Below are positions 26,832-37,245 of a DNA stretch of 64,000 nucleotides, piece after piece. The notes under the pieces were generated by a model. That model ran no database searches, was not told the origin of the DNA, and saw only the letters and a list, made by a program, of their open reading frames with translations. Where the stretch lies: assembly GCA_963824095.1 (NCBI GenBank), contig CAWGNS010000008.1, forward strand, positions 124,001 through 188,000, written 5' to 3'. The position numbers and the translations under genes are program-made. Numbering within the stretch: the first letter of the stretch is position 1; each line of letters starts with the position of its first letter. The DNA is from JBBDWJ01 sp963824095. GTDB lineage: Bacteria; Acidobacteriota; Terriglobia; Bryobacterales; UBA6623.

Positions 26832-27037
26832 CAGAGCCGCAGGCGTAAAGCCGGCGGGCCGAGTCCCCACGATGGCGGGGCCGAAGGAGGCAATACCGAC
26901 GACAAATCCACCGTCCCCCACAATAGCCCGCGCATTGCCGCCGACGGCTCGCTAGCGCCAACCGCAATCGCCAAAGCGTGCCGCCCAACCCAGGCAGCGA
27001 GCCACCTTGGCCCGCCGGCTCACGCCTGCGGCTCTGT
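26832..27037. repeat. Inverted pair of dispersed hairpin repeats, family D
   Basis: The copies lie at 26832-26870 (reverse) and 27008-27037 (forward, GCCGGCTCACGCCTGCGGCT). Further copies lie at 14336, 17533, 17674, 20757 and 30020. The 540-bp gap from 26765 to 27304 holds this pair, the inverted repeat at 27224-27277 and no supported gene. Confidence 0.75.
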
Positions 27038-27223
27038 TTTACGGGATGGCCGTCGCCCACCGTAGCTCCCGTGCCACACCTTCCACTCCCAAGACCAATG
27101 ACATAAACAATCACTTACCAGAATGAAAACCCGCCTTCAACGGCTGGACGATGTCGGCCAGCGCCGCAGTGCTATGGCTGGGGCGATAGAGGCATAGGGC
27201 CATTCTCACGGTGGCCTAGGGTC

Positions 27224-27277
27224 AACCACTTGGGAAGAAACTATGCAGTAGCCCTGATTGCCGCTCCCCAAGTGGTT
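27224..27277. promoter_or_regulatory. Perfect 11-bp inverted repeat upstream of the histidine kinase
   Basis: AACCACTTGGG (27224-27234) and CCCAAGTGGTT (27267-27277) are exact reverse complements separated by 32 nt, ending 27 nt before the kinase start. There is no T-run, so it is not a simple terminator. It could be an operator with two half sites, or a leader hairpin. Confidence 0.5.
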
Positions 27278-27304
27278 CTGTTGCAATAACAAGGCATACA
27301 TCCA

Positions 27305-28648
27305 ATGAAGAAGGCCGATCAACTACGGCCTCGCCCTATCGCATCGTGCGATGGTGGGCTAGGCCAGGATCTTTCTCGCCTAGCCAATTCCATCAAGTCG
27401 GTCACTCCCGAAAGCGGCTTGCTGGAAGCAGTGGCGCGAACGACTGCCGCGAAAGCAGCCGTGCCCCTGCCGCCCGAGCCCGAACGCTTTCTGGCCGCGC
27501 TGCTCAGCCGCTTGCCGGAGACGGTCTACCGCTGCGCCAACGACCGCGACTGGACGATGGAGTTTCTCAGCGAAACCTGCCGCCAGTTGACCGGCTACGA
27601 CCCCGAGGACCTCATCGAGAATCGCCGCGTGTCGTTCGGGGATCTGATCCACCCCGAGGACCGCGAGCGCGTCTGGCAAACCATCCAGCAGGCAATCGGC
27701 CAGGGTCAGCCCTACCGCTTGCAATATCGCATCCTGGTTGCCAACGGTTCGGCCCCCGAGGAGAAGTGGGTCCGCGAAGAAGGGGCCGCGATCTTGTCGC
27801 CCGCGGGCGAGCCGCTGGCGCTGGAAGGGTTTCTGCTCGACGTCAGCCAGCAAAAGGAGCTGGAGGACACGGTGCAGCGGCTGCGGCGCGAAGTCACTCA
27901 GATCAACCTGGAAATGCGCCGTCAGGATCAGGACATCGAAGCCTTCAGCTCGATGTCGGCCCACACCTTGCGCGAGCCCTTGCGGCACCTGGTCCTCTTT
28001 AGCCAGCTACTGGAGAAACACGCCGGATCGACGCTCTCTCCGTTGGCGAAGGGCCATCTCGACGCCATCGTGCGTGCCGCTGGACGCATGGAGCATCGTA
28101 TCGCCGACGTACAGTCGCTGGTGTTCGCAACCCGCATCAGCATGCTGCGTGAGTCGGTGCGGATGAGCGAGTGCGTGGAGGCGGCGCTGGAATCGCTGCG
28201 CCCGGCGATCGAGCGCAGCGAGGCGCGCATCGTTGTCGCGCAGCTTCCCGAGGTGGTCGGCGACCCCATCCTGCTGACGCGCCTGTTCGAGCACCTGCTC
28301 GGCAACGCGCTGCGCTTCGGCGGTCCGCGGCCGACGATCGAAGTCACCGCCCGCATGAGCGGCAATCGCTGGGTGTTCGGGGTGAAGGACGATGGGCCCG
28401 GGATCGATCCGCGCTACCACGATCGCATCTTCCGGCCCTTCGAAAGACTCAACAGCGCGCGGACCAGCGTCGGCAACGGCATGGGACTGGCGATCTGCCA
28501 AAGCATCGTGCAGCGGCACGAAGGCAAGCTCTGGCTATGGTCGGAGCTGGGAAACGGCGCGCACTTTCAGTTTGTGCTGGGCCTCACGCCCGATGGGGCC
28601 AACCCGGAACCCCGCTCCCCGGAAGCCTCTGCGTACCCGAACCTGTGA
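27305..28648 (+). CDS. Cytoplasmic PAS-domain sensor histidine kinase
   Basis: The protein has 447 residues with no membrane helix. A PAS domain spans about residues 75-185 (RLPETVYRCANDRDWTMEF, LIHPEDRERVW, PAC-like LEGFLLDVSQQKELED). A coiled linker follows. The phospho-acceptor helix has His220 in SAHTLREPLRHL. The ATPase domain shows LLGNALRFGG (N box), DDGPGID (G1), RIFRPFERL (F box) and GMGLAICQSIVQRHEG (G2). The DHp type (HTLREPLR) resembles bacteriophytochrome and light- or stress-sensing kinases. No response regulator gene is adjacent, so it is an orphan kinase. Its signal is unknown. Confidence 0.93.
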   Translation: MKKADQLRPRPIASCDGGLGQDLSRLANSIKSVTPESGLLEAVARTTAAKAAVPLPPEPERFLAALLSRLPETVYRCANDRDWTMEFLSETCRQLTGYDPEDLIENRRVSFGDLIHPEDRERVWQTIQQAIGQGQPYRLQYRILVANGSAPEEKWVREEGAAILSPAGEPLALEGFLLDVSQQKELEDTVQRLRREVTQINLEMRRQDQDIEAFSSMSAHTLREPLRHLVLFSQLLEKHAGSTLSPLAKGHLDAIVRAAGRMEHRIADVQSLVFATRISMLRESVRMSECVEAALESLRPAIERSEARIVVAQLPEVVGDPILLTRLFEHLLGNALRFGGPRPTIEVTARMSGNRWVFGVKDDGPGIDPRYHDRIFRPFERLNSARTSVGNGMGLAICQSIVQRHEGKLWLWSELGNGAHFQFVLGLTPDGANPEPRSPEASAYPNL

Positions 28649-28745
28649 CCGTCGCGGCGGCATCGCCCGACCTGCCCAATCCGTCCCCACGCTCGGGACC
28701 GATGATCGTGCGGGTGACGCGCGACTGCGCCGCGGCGGGCGTGCG

Positions 28746-29910
28746 TCAGACTTCGACGCCGAGCTCTTTCCAGGTCACCATGCGCCGCTGGTAGATTGCC
28801 TCGCGGCCCATGATCGCGGTCAGCGCCGCGGTCGCCCCCACTCGCACATCGGCGAACGGCTTGCGGTTCTCGCGAATACAACCGTAGAAATCGCTCATCG
28901 CGAAATCGTCTTCGGTCTGCATCTTCTTGGGAACCAATTCGAGCGGTTCCGAATCGCCCTGCATGTCGTAGAACGTCGCGGCGTCGTGCGTGAAGAACAC
29001 CGCGCCCTTCTCGCCGTAGATGATGTACCACTGACCGTTGGGCACATCCTTCATCGCCCGCGGGTGCAGGTAGAGCTGCGTGTACTGCGAGTGCATGTCG
29101 TTCTCGAAGATGTACTCGACGTCAAAGCCGTCCATCATCAAGGTACCGGCCGGAATCGGCGTCGGGCAGGTAGCGCTTGCCGTGGCCGTAAGCGCTGACC
29201 GGGCGGCTCTCCGCCAACCAGTTGCAGCAATCGATATTGTGGACGGCGTTCTCGACGATCAGGTCGCCCGAGCGCTTTACGTCCTCGTACCAGGCTGGAC
29301 GCAGCCGCGCCTGGTTGGAGCCCTTGGCGGTTTGCGAGCCGGGCCGCGCCGGAGTACTGTTGCGTTGGGCGCGAATCACGAACATCTGGCCGAGGATCTT
29401 CTCCTCGTGGAGCTGGCGCATCACTTCCCGCACGCTCGGAAAGTAGCGAAGCTGCTGGCCGATCTGCAGGAACCCTTTGGCATTCTTGGCGGCCTTGAGC
29501 ACCATGGCGACCTGCTCGGGCTGAATGCCCAACGGCTTTTCGCAGTAGACATATTTGCCCGCCTCCAGGCAGGCCGTGGCCATCTCGGCGTGCAGATAGC
29601 AGGGCGTGGCGATCTTGACGGCGTCGACGTCTTTGAGGTCGAGTACCTGCTTCCATTCGGTGAGCGACTTGGGATTGAAGCGCGAAGTCTTGCTCAGCGC
29701 CGCGTCGCGCGCCTGCGGGTCGATGTCACAGATCGCGGTAACCTTGACGTTTTCCTGGGCCAGCGTCAGCTCCAGCAGCCGGCTGCCGCGGTGGCCGACG
29801 CCGATGAACGCCGTGCGCACCTCGGGCCCGGCGGCGGACGCCATGGACGCCGTCGCGGCGGCGGCGGCCGAACTCAGCAGAAAGTCTCTACGATTGGTTT
29901 TGGTGGACAT
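28746..29910 (-). pseudogene. Gfo/Idh/MocA family oxidoreductase with Tat-like signal, one apparent frameshift
   Basis: The start ATG 29910 has GAGG 8 nt upstream. A Tat-type signal (NRRDFLLSSAAAAATASMAS) is followed by the NAD-binding fold (VRTAFIGVGHRGSRLLEL) and the catalytic-region signature YCEKPLG. The frame is lost near 29164-29166, where GKRYLP in one frame continues as PIPAGTLMMDGFDVEYIFEND in the next (net +1, one G in a GGG run of the plus strand). The second part runs to 28746 with the usual C-terminal helices. Restored length is about 387 residues. Members oxidise or reduce sugars, often at C3, and exported ones occur beside DUF1080 proteins. Sequence error is more likely than decay. 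Confidence 0.85.
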
Positions 29911-30237
29911 ATCGATAACCTCAACTCTCTCCAGCCAACGAGCACAAGCTCAGCGCTAGATGACGAGCAGAGAACAAACTGAATCCGCCGGCAGAGCTCA
30001 TAGATACCGAACCGGGACAAACAGAGCCGTGCCCGGAAGGGTGTGGGCCCGCGGGCGATTGTCCGCGTATCAGTCGCCGAGCGGCTGCGCGACGGCATCG
30101 AAGACCGCAAGGCGTACAGCCCTCCGTCCCGTGCGCGGCGCCCGCTCTCCGGCGCAGCTAGCTCCCGGCGATCAGCTCACGCCGCCCGGGTGACTGTCCC
30201 CAACAAACCGGGTCACAATCCCCACACGCGCCGGCGC
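29911..30237. other. Intergenic stretch with a family D repeat
   Basis: About 327 bp separate the Gfo/Idh gene from the peptidase gene. It contains one hairpin repeat (30020-30056) and no supported gene or clear promoter. Confidence 0.5.
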
Positions 30238-32291
30238 TCACTCGACAAAGTCAACGTAACCGTGTTTGCGCAAAAACCGGAAATACCCAACAAAATCGAA
30301 CTTCGTCGGGCCCAACTCATGTTCGGTCAGACGAATCACTTCGGCCAGATTCCGCTTGCCGTCGCACCAGTACAACGCGCTCACGGGCGGCCCCCACCAG
30401 CCGGCCGACGGATAGCCTTCGCGATCCTTGACCGCCAGATCGTCCAGCGGCAGCGTCCCGATGCGCTTGCGCTTGACAACGATCTTTTCCGCTTCCGCCA
30501 TCTGGGGGTCCGGCGGCGGCGCTTGCGGCACGATCGCCGCGGCCAGGTGCAACTCTTCGGCGCGATGGTGGGCCGCATCGGCCAGCCGGCGCGATTGCTC
30601 CTTCCCAAACTCGTCGAGCTGCGCCAGCATCGGCGCAATCGAACGCTGCACCTCGGAACGTTGCAACTCGGGGACCAGACGCAGCACCGACGACACGGCT
30701 TCCTTCTCGCGGTCCACCCGGTACTTCAAATCGTCCTGCCCGCGATAGAGCGCCTGCCCGATGTCGATGCCCTTGCTGAGGCCCGCAAAGCGGTCCGCCG
30801 CCTCGTCGTAGACGCCCACGAGCTGGTCGTAGCCGTGGCTGAGCCCGGCATCGGCCAGCCAGACCGCGTCCGGCTCGCCCGCCGACGCCAGCGCGTAGAG
30901 ATACGCCGCCGTCACCACGCTGAGATCGCGCATCGAGCGCGGGTCGGCGTCGTCGGGCGTGTCCTCGCTGTTGTGGTGCGTCTCGACGCCGCTGCCCGCA
31001 TAGGGCCACGCCGTGGGAACGTTGATCGTCGGCTCGCCCAGGTAGTTGTCGGTGCCCGTGCTGTACTCGCCCCAGAACCAGGGCCGTTTCGGGTTCAGCC
31101 GCGGGAAATACGCCTCGGCGATCTTGAGGATCAGCGAGTCGGTGTACGACTTGGCGGAATGCGGATTGAGATAGAACGTGTACTCCGTTCCGGCAAGGTT
31201 ATAAAACCCTGCCGGCGTGTCGAGGCAAAACGCGCCGATCGTGCGGCTGATGCGCTCTTTGTTGTTCGCGATGTAGTGCAGCGATGAATACAGCTCGCCC
31301 ATCGCCAGCATACGGATGGTGCGTTTGGGCCGCGGCAGCTTGCCGCTCTCGATCAGCCGGTTGAGCGCCGCCATGCCCTCGATGATCGCCGCCACGCCGG
31401 TGGTGTTATCCTGCGCGCCCTGTTCGGCGATATGCCCCAGCGTCAGAACCTCTTCGCGCGATTCGCCGTTGCCGGGGATCACGCCCGTCACGTAAGGATA
31501 TTTGCCGTCGTAGTAGCGGGTGTGGACGATCGCCCGCACTTTCACCGGCCCCTTCTGCAGCAGCTTGCGCAGCATCCGCGCCTGCGCGGTCGAAATCGAA
31601 AACGCCACCAGCGGCGTGCTGGTCTTGGTGTACGCCCAGCCGGCGTCGCCCCAGGCGTTGATCCACTGCCGGCCGTTTTCGAGTGCCGGGTTTTCCGTAA
31701 ACGCGTTGATGGCGCCCAGCGCCTTCTTGGCCACCAACTGCGGCTTGAGCGAATCCGGGTTGCGGCTGGTGAGCGCCAGCTTGCCCTCCAGATCGAACCC
31801 ATCGAGCGAGCTGGCGTTCCCCACGTCGACGATCTCGGTCTCCACGCCCCCGGGCGGCGTCGGGCCGCTCCACATTCCCAGCGAGGTGGGAATCTCTTTG
31901 TAGTTAGCCAGCATGCGCTGGTCGTCGCCGACTTTCGGTTCGATGATTTCGAGCGTCCCATCCTCGGCGTCCCAGGCCAGCGGCATCGTCCAGAAGCCGC
32001 TTGCGTCACTCCGTCGGCGGGCGCCTCGATCGTTTCCACGTCGCTCAACCCGAGCTGCTTCAGGGTCTTTGCGATGTATTCGGTATCTTCTTGGAACTTG
32101 GGAAACGTGAACCAGCGCTCGATCTCCCACATGTGCCGCATGCGGTCCATCGACTCTTCGGGATGCACCTCTTCCCGGATCTGGTCGACCAGCTTGCGCA
32201 TGTCGGCATCCGAGGCGAGTGCGGATCGGGTAGCCACCAGGCAAAGCAGCCCGGCAGCGAGCAGAAACCAGGATTTACGATAAGAAGTCAT
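30238..32291 (-). pseudogene. Secreted M28-like aminopeptidase with C-terminal winged-helix-like domain, one apparent frameshift
   Basis: ATG 32291 begins a signal peptide (MTSYRKSWFLLAAGLLCLV, ending ALA). The frame breaks near 31998-32005: ADGVTQ continues as SGFWTMPLAWDAEDGTLEI in another frame, a net -1 that one extra A would repair. After a PA-like region the catalytic part shows LGHIAEQGAQDNTTGVAAI and a YSTGTDNYLGEPTINVPT segment as in M28/DUF4910-type peptidases, whose co-catalytic zinc site would use the QDN aspartate. The last 60 residues (CDGKRNLAEVIRLTE) resemble a PqqD- or winged-helix-like domain. Restored length is about 685 residues. The metal ligands are only partly assignable. 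Confidence 0.8.
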
Positions 32292-32450
32292 CAAATATCA
32301 AACCATCATCCAGTATTTTTGCAGTCTAGTGATGGGCACGCGGTCCGCCAGTGCCCTGCGACCTACGTGTACCCTGCGATCAATGGGTGCCAGGCGATCT
32401 TCGAGTATCGAGCCGCGGTCGAGTGTCACGCACGAAGCGGCGCACAGCCA

Positions 32451-32525
32451 CCCGTGGCGCGAACCTCCAGGTTTGCCGCGTCGCGATTCCTCGCGACGTA
32501 GGGCCCCAAACCTCGATGCCCGGGG
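32451..32525. repeat. Dispersed hairpin repeat, family C, copy 1
   Basis: The element begins CCCGTGGCGCGAACCTCCAG and contains an 8-bp stem CGTCGCGA/TCGCGACG with loop TTCC, followed by GTAGGGCCCC. Copies lie at 37119-37180 and 38190-38261. Confidence 0.8.
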
Positions 32526-32590
32526 AACCAGGAACAAGCCCCGGCAAAGCCAATCGAATCGCCGGCCCGGCGTAACCACGCGGGAAAAGC

Positions 32591-34483
32591 TCACTGTGCC
32601 GCAATCGCCTTCCCGGCCTCGATCCGCACCGCGTCCCATTGCTCGGGATTGTTCTTCCAGATCTCAGTATCCAGCATCGCCCGCGCGCCGAATGGGCGTT
32701 TGTAGACAATGCTGTTCACCAGCTGATCGGCCGCCGGCTTCCCATCCTTTTCGGCCAGCAGGTGAAAATACTCGTAGTCCTGCAGGCCACGGCGCATCGC
32801 CTTGAGCCGGATACTGGGAATCGGCTCGTGGTAGCCCATCACCGCGCCGCGGTAGATCATCTGGCCCGAGCCGTTGTAAGCGCGCCGCTCGCCTTTGTAG
32901 TTCTCCGCCTCGTACCAGGCCGCGTAGGCGTTCCAGTCGAACTCCCACTCCACCCAGCCGGTCTGATATTTCCAGCCGGCCCAGCCGATGCCGCGGTTGA
33001 CCAGCAGGTCGAGGTCGAGAAACGTGTTCGAGCCGCAGCCCGAGTTGCGCTTTTGTTCGTAGATCATCGGCCCGTAGAACCAGGTCTCGACGCCCTTGGG
33101 CCGCACCGTCTCGGCGAAATCCTTGTCGTAGTCGACCGTGTGGCAGACCCACAAATCGACCTGCTGCGACAACTTGGCCATCGCCTCGGGCGAGTAGCCG
33201 CCGTCGATGCGGTAAGAAAACCAGTCGCGGCCCATCGCCTCGTGGAGGATCTGGCCGTAGTACATCATCTTCTCGTAGGATTCTTCGTTGTAGCTTTCGT
33301 CCAGACCGTTGAGAAACGCGATCTTGCGGACCTTACGCCACGCCGGCTTGCTGTCGAGATGCTCGCGAACCTGCCGCGCCGCCTCTTTCCAGATCGCTTC
33401 GTACTGCGGCGTGCGGCCCTCGGGCGGCAGCGAAATGGGCCACGCCGAGCCGTGCCTGCCGTCGGGCCGGTCGATGTTGAACGGCAGCATCATGTGGTCC
33501 ACCGGCACGCCGTATCCCGGCCCCCAATAGCCGTATTTCTCGGTAAACGCCGAGCCGTCGAGATAGGGGCCAAGGCGCTGGTCGTATTCGGTCCAGTCCA
33601 GATGCACCTTGCCGTTGTCGACCTGAATTTCGGGCTTGTAGCCATAAACCAGCGGCAAAAAACGATGCTGCTGCGCAAGCTGATAGTAGGCGCGCTCTTC
33701 GTCGGGCGGCATCCGCCGCATCGAGTCGTTCCAGACGTCGCCCGGCAGGCTGCTTTTCTGCGGCAGCGCGAAATCCCAAACGTCGAGCCGCACCCGGATG
33801 GAATCCTGGCCGCCCTTCCAGGTAACCTGGATCTCGCCGTCGTAGCTCCCTGCCGGCGCTTTTTCGGCCTCGAAGGGCACGAAGATATCCACCCAGATCG
33901 CCTGATTGGTTTGCTTGGGAATGTTGTTGTAGATATCGGGGATTGAAAACGGAAAGCCCGGGTAAAGCGTGGAGTGCCGCTTGGGCATCAGCGCGTCGGG
34001 ATACCAGCCGGGCCCCAGCGAGGTCTTCTCGTAGCCGGTCGACGGATGGCGGACCTGCGTATACCAGTCCTTGAACAGCGCCACCTGCTTGCCGTCGATG
34101 CGCCCGCCGCCCTGGCGGGTCAAAGCATCGAACGACACGTCGACGTCATCCACCGGCGACGCCGACTCGATGATCATCTGGAAGGCGACAAACTCGTTGC
34201 GCGCCGCCCGCAGCGAGACGGTCTTAGTGGACGAGTCCCAAACCGGGTTGCGGCCGCGATAGTCCCCGCTCGGGTAGTCGCTGTGAATGTCGGTGCGGTC
34301 CTCGATCAGCCGCCCGCTGGTCGGCTCGACGCGAACGCCATCGCTCACGGCCCAAAGCCGAACCTGGGGCTGCTGAGCCGCCAGCCGGCCCATCGCGCCC
34401 AGCAAAACCAAGGCCGCCGACACGGCAAACGCGAGCCGCCCAGCCCGTTTACCCGCCATCAGAAGCGCCGGAGAAAACCGCAT
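32591..34483 (-). CDS. Secreted DUF4091 protein (glycoside hydrolase-like)
   Basis: The protein has about 630 residues. The start is uncertain: ATG 34483 gives the best signal peptide (MRFSPALLMAGKRAG, hydrophobic core, LAAQQ), while ATG 34513 and GTG 34531 are in frame upstream. The N-terminal half is a beta-sandwich (SLRAARNEFVAFQMII is typical of this family). The C-terminal DUF4091 half is barrel-like, with KIAFLNGLDESY, LWVCHTVDY and the strongly typical end MRRGLQDYEYFHLL. DUF4091 is related to the GH123 catalytic barrel, but a catalytic Asp-Glu pair cannot be assigned by eye. It lies in a minus-strand block of carbohydrate and peptidase genes. Confidence 0.88.
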   Translation of the reverse strand: MRFSPALLMAGKRAGRLAFAVSAALVLLGAMGRLAAQQPQVRLWAVSDGVRVEPTSGRLIEDRTDIHSDYPSGDYRGRNPVWDSSTKTVSLRAARNEFVAFQMIIESASPVDDVDVSFDALTRQGGGRIDGKQVALFKDWYTQVRHPSTGYEKTSLGPGWYPDALMPKRHSTLYPGFPFSIPDIYNNIPKQTNQAIWVDIFVPFEAEKAPAGSYDGEIQVTWKGGQDSIRVRLDVWDFALPQKSSLPGDVWNDSMRRMPPDEERAYYQLAQQHRFLPLVYGYKPEIQVDNGKVHLDWTEYDQRLGPYLDGSAFTEKYGYWGPGYGVPVDHMMLPFNIDRPDGRHGSAWPISLPPEGRTPQYEAIWKEAARQVREHLDSKPAWRKVRKIAFLNGLDESYNEESYEKMMYYGQILHEAMGRDWFSYRIDGGYSPEAMAKLSQQVDLWVCHTVDYDKDFAETVRPKGVETWFYGPMIYEQKRNSGCGSNTFLDLDLLVNRGIGWAGWKYQTGWVEWEFDWNAYAAWYEAENYKGERRAYNGSGQMIYRGAVMGYHEPIPSIRLKAMRRGLQDYEYFHLLAEKDGKPAADQLVNSIVYKRPFGARAMLDTEIWKNNPEQWDAVRIEAGKAIAAQ

Positions 34484-34605
34484 TTTCCGAAAAGAAACTA
34501 AGCACACGAACATCAGCCGACTTTCTTTCACACTGCAAGTTAGTCTAGTCTACACTACACAGACCTGCCTCGCAGCACCGCCTGTAACTGACAAGACGGG
34601 CAGTG

Positions 34606-34626
34606 GCGCAGGCCTCCGGCCTGTGC
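34606..34626. repeat. Dispersed hairpin repeat, family A
   Basis: GCGCAGGCC-TCC-GGCCTGTGC: a 9-bp stem (one G-U pair) with the conserved TCC loop. It lies in the divergent spacer between the DUF4091 and tandem hydrolase genes, a gap of about 350 bp with no other supported feature. Confidence 0.75.
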
Positions 34627-34837
34627 AAACCGCGTCCAAGCCGACGCGGAAAGGGGCCCCGCGCCGGAAAAGCCGATAGTAAAGACCCAGGCCAGCCAAC
34701 CAGCGGGCCAGCCAACCAGCGGGCCATTCCAGCCGGCAGGCCTGCCTCGGAAACCGCCGGCTCCGGCCATAACCGCCATCGTCGGCAGCCATGACCGTGG
34801 AATTGAGACACTGCAACCGAAAGGAATCGAACGAAGC

Positions 34838-37024
34838 ATGACCCGACGCGACGCCATCACCGGAATCCTGGCGGCCCTCGCCGCCCCCCGCCTGCAAGCC
34901 CAGCAGCAGCTCGATTTTCTGCGCGACCTGGGCGAATACCAAGACATCCGGCAGATGCTGCCCGGCGACCTCAAGCGCCGCGCCCACGCCCTGCTCGACG
35001 AGCGGAAACGCACCGTCGAGGGTATCACCACCCAGCGCCAGGTCGACGAGCGCCGCGCCTATGTGCGCAAGGTCATGACCGAGGCCGTCGGCGGATTTCC
35101 CGAGCGCACGCCCCTCAATCCGCGCGTGACGGGCGTTCTCGACCGCCCTGCCTACAAGATCGAAAAGATCATTTTCGAGAGCCGCCCGAATTTCTTCGTC
35201 ACCGCCAATCTCTATCTGCCCAAAAGCGGGCAGGCGCCCTACCCCGCCGTGCTGTTCCCGCTGGGCCACGAAGCGGGCGGCAAGAGCCACGACTACTGGC
35301 AGCGCATGCTCATCACCTTGGCCACCCGCGGCTACGTCGCTTTGACCTGGGATCCGCTGGGCCAGGGCGAACGCAAGCAGTACTACGACCAGGATTTCGA
35401 GGAGCGCAAGCTGGGCGGCTCGACCACCGAGCACACCGTCCTCGGCGTGCAGTGCATCGTCACCGGCAGCAACCTGGCGCAATACACCATCTGGGACGGC
35501 ATCCGCGCGCTCGACTATCTGCTGTCGCGCCCCGAGGTCGACACCCAGCGCGTCGCCTGTACCGGCAACTCCGGCGGCGGCACCCACACCGCCTACATCA
35601 GCGCGCTCGAAGACCGCATCCAGCTCGCCATGCCGTCGTGCTTTCTGACCTCCTGGAGCTACCTTCTCGACACCATCGGCCCGCAGGACGCCGAGCAGGT
35701 GCTGCTGCCCTGGCTCGGCGCCGGCCTCGACCATCCCGACTTCATCTACGCCTTCGCGCCGCGGCCCTACCTGATGCTCTCCGCCATCCGCGACTTTTTC
35801 TCGATCGGCGGCGCCCGCGCCACCTTCGCCGAGGGCGTCCGGCTCTACGAACGGCTCGGCGTGAGCGCGCAGATTTCCAAGTCCGAAGTCGACCGCGGCC
35901 ACGGCTACCACAAGCCCAACCGAGAAGCCGCCTACAACTGGCTCAGCATGCATTTCAAAGGCGTCGAGGACCGCGTCCCCGAGCCCGACATGGAGATCGA
36001 AGCCTTCGAAGACCTGCGCTGCACCGAAAGCGGCCAGGTGGCGACCTCGCTCGGCGGCGAGACCGTGTTCACGCTCAACGGCAAGCGCGCCGCCGCGCTC
36101 GACCCCAAGCTGCCGGCCATCGCCGGCGCCGCCGACCTGCCGGCCTACCGCGCCGAAATCGCCCGGCGCGTCCGCCGCGTCGGCACGGTGGACTACGAGC
36201 GCGCCGCGCCCGAGGTGCGCTCTTACGGCCACATCGACCGCGACGGCTATCGCATCGAAAAAATCTCGTACGTCAGCGAACCCGGCATCTACATCCCGTC
36301 GCTGCTGTTCACGCCCGAAGGCGGCGCGGCGCGCGGCCCGGCCTTGCTCTACCTCCACGAACGGGGCAAATCCCACGAAGCCCAGCCCGGCGGCGAAATC
36401 GAATGGTTCGCCAAAAAGGGATACACCGTGCTGGCGATCGATCCGCGCGGCATGGGCGAAACCAGCCGCCTCACCGGCCGCGAAAACGACGACTTCCCGC
36501 GTTATTTCGACGACTACGAAAGCGCCATGACGGCCTTTCTGATCGGCCGCAGCCTGGTGGGCATGCGCGCCGCCGACGTGCTGCGCGCGGTCGATCTGCT
36601 GGCCGGCCGCAGCGAAGTCGACGCCAACAAAATCGCGGCCATCGGCAAAGGCGCCGCCGGAATCCCGCTGCTCTACGCGGCGACGCTCGACGACCGCATC
36701 CAGAAACTGGCTTTCGAGCAGATCCTGGTCTCCTACCGCTCGATCGTCGAGCACCGCATCCACCGCGGAATACTGGAAGGGATCATCCCCGGCGTCTTGG
36801 GCCAGTTCGACCTGACCGACCTGATGGCCGCCCTGATCCCGCGCCGCGTCTGGGTCGTCAACGCGGTCAATCCGCTCGGCCACCGTCTCTGGCCCGAAGT
36901 AGCCGAAAAAGCGTACGCCCCAACGGCCGAGGCCTACCAAAAAGCCGCCCAACCGAAGGCCTTCCAAACCCATCGGCGCAAGGAAGCCGACGGCCCCGAA
37001 ATCTACGAAGACTGGCTGGGCTGA
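34838..37024 (+). CDS. Tandem alpha/beta hydrolase, second domain lacking the nucleophile
   Basis: The protein has 728 residues and a short Tat-like start (MTRRDAITGILAALAAP). The first alpha/beta hydrolase domain (about residues 80-370) resembles acetyl-xylan esterase-type proteins: LFPLGHEAGGKSHDYWQ, the nucleophile motif GNSGGG with Ser245, and a late GHGYHKPNRE that may supply the histidine. A second, similar domain (about 470-700) has LLYLHERGKSHE but reads GKGAAG (603-608) at the nucleophile elbow, with glycine where serine should be. So one active and one dead domain are predicted. The gene is divergent from DUF4091 and is the only plus-strand gene in this block. Confidence 0.88.
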   Translation: MTRRDAITGILAALAAPRLQAQQQLDFLRDLGEYQDIRQMLPGDLKRRAHALLDERKRTVEGITTQRQVDERRAYVRKVMTEAVGGFPERTPLNPRVTGVLDRPAYKIEKIIFESRPNFFVTANLYLPKSGQAPYPAVLFPLGHEAGGKSHDYWQRMLITLATRGYVALTWDPLGQGERKQYYDQDFEERKLGGSTTEHTVLGVQCIVTGSNLAQYTIWDGIRALDYLLSRPEVDTQRVACTGNSGGGTHTAYISALEDRIQLAMPSCFLTSWSYLLDTIGPQDAEQVLLPWLGAGLDHPDFIYAFAPRPYLMLSAIRDFFSIGGARATFAEGVRLYERLGVSAQISKSEVDRGHGYHKPNREAAYNWLSMHFKGVEDRVPEPDMEIEAFEDLRCTESGQVATSLGGETVFTLNGKRAAALDPKLPAIAGAADLPAYRAEIARRVRRVGTVDYERAAPEVRSYGHIDRDGYRIEKISYVSEPGIYIPSLLFTPEGGAARGPALLYLHERGKSHEAQPGGEIEWFAKKGYTVLAIDPRGMGETSRLTGRENDDFPRYFDDYESAMTAFLIGRSLVGMRAADVLRAVDLLAGRSEVDANKIAAIGKGAAGIPLLYAATLDDRIQKLAFEQILVSYRSIVEHRIHRGILEGIIPGVLGQFDLTDLMAALIPRRVWVVNAVNPLGHRLWPEVAEKAYAPTAEAYQKAAQPKAFQTHRRKEADGPEIYEDWLG

Positions 37025-37118
37025 CGAAGGGGGCCAGGAAAACCCGAACGCATCGTGTTGGCCGGCCCCCCCACAAAGGGCAATAACACGACGCAAAATT
37101 GCACAGAAGCCGCAGCGC

Positions 37119-37180
37119 CACCCGTGGCGTGAACCTCCAGGTTTGCGCGTCGCCTATCAGGCGACGTACGGCCCCAACCC
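37119..37180. repeat. Dispersed hairpin repeat, family C, copy 2
   Basis: The flanks match the other copies (CCCGTGGCGTGAACCTCCAG), but the stem reads CGTCGCCT/AGGCGACG with loop ATC. Compared with CGTCGCGA/TCGCGACG elsewhere, the two inner base pairs have both changed in a compensating way. Confidence 0.85.
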
Positions 37181-37245
37181 TCAACGGCAAGGCCTTCAGC
37201 CACCCAAGCCCCCCGAAAAAAAGAGAGCCCCAACACAAACCCGTT

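Noticed and set aside
34550..37096. An 848-codon open frame on the minus strand
   Set aside because: It is the antisense of the tandem hydrolase, which has clear catalytic motifs. Composition (V/G/R/A-rich without motifs) is typical of a shadow frame in GC-rich DNA.
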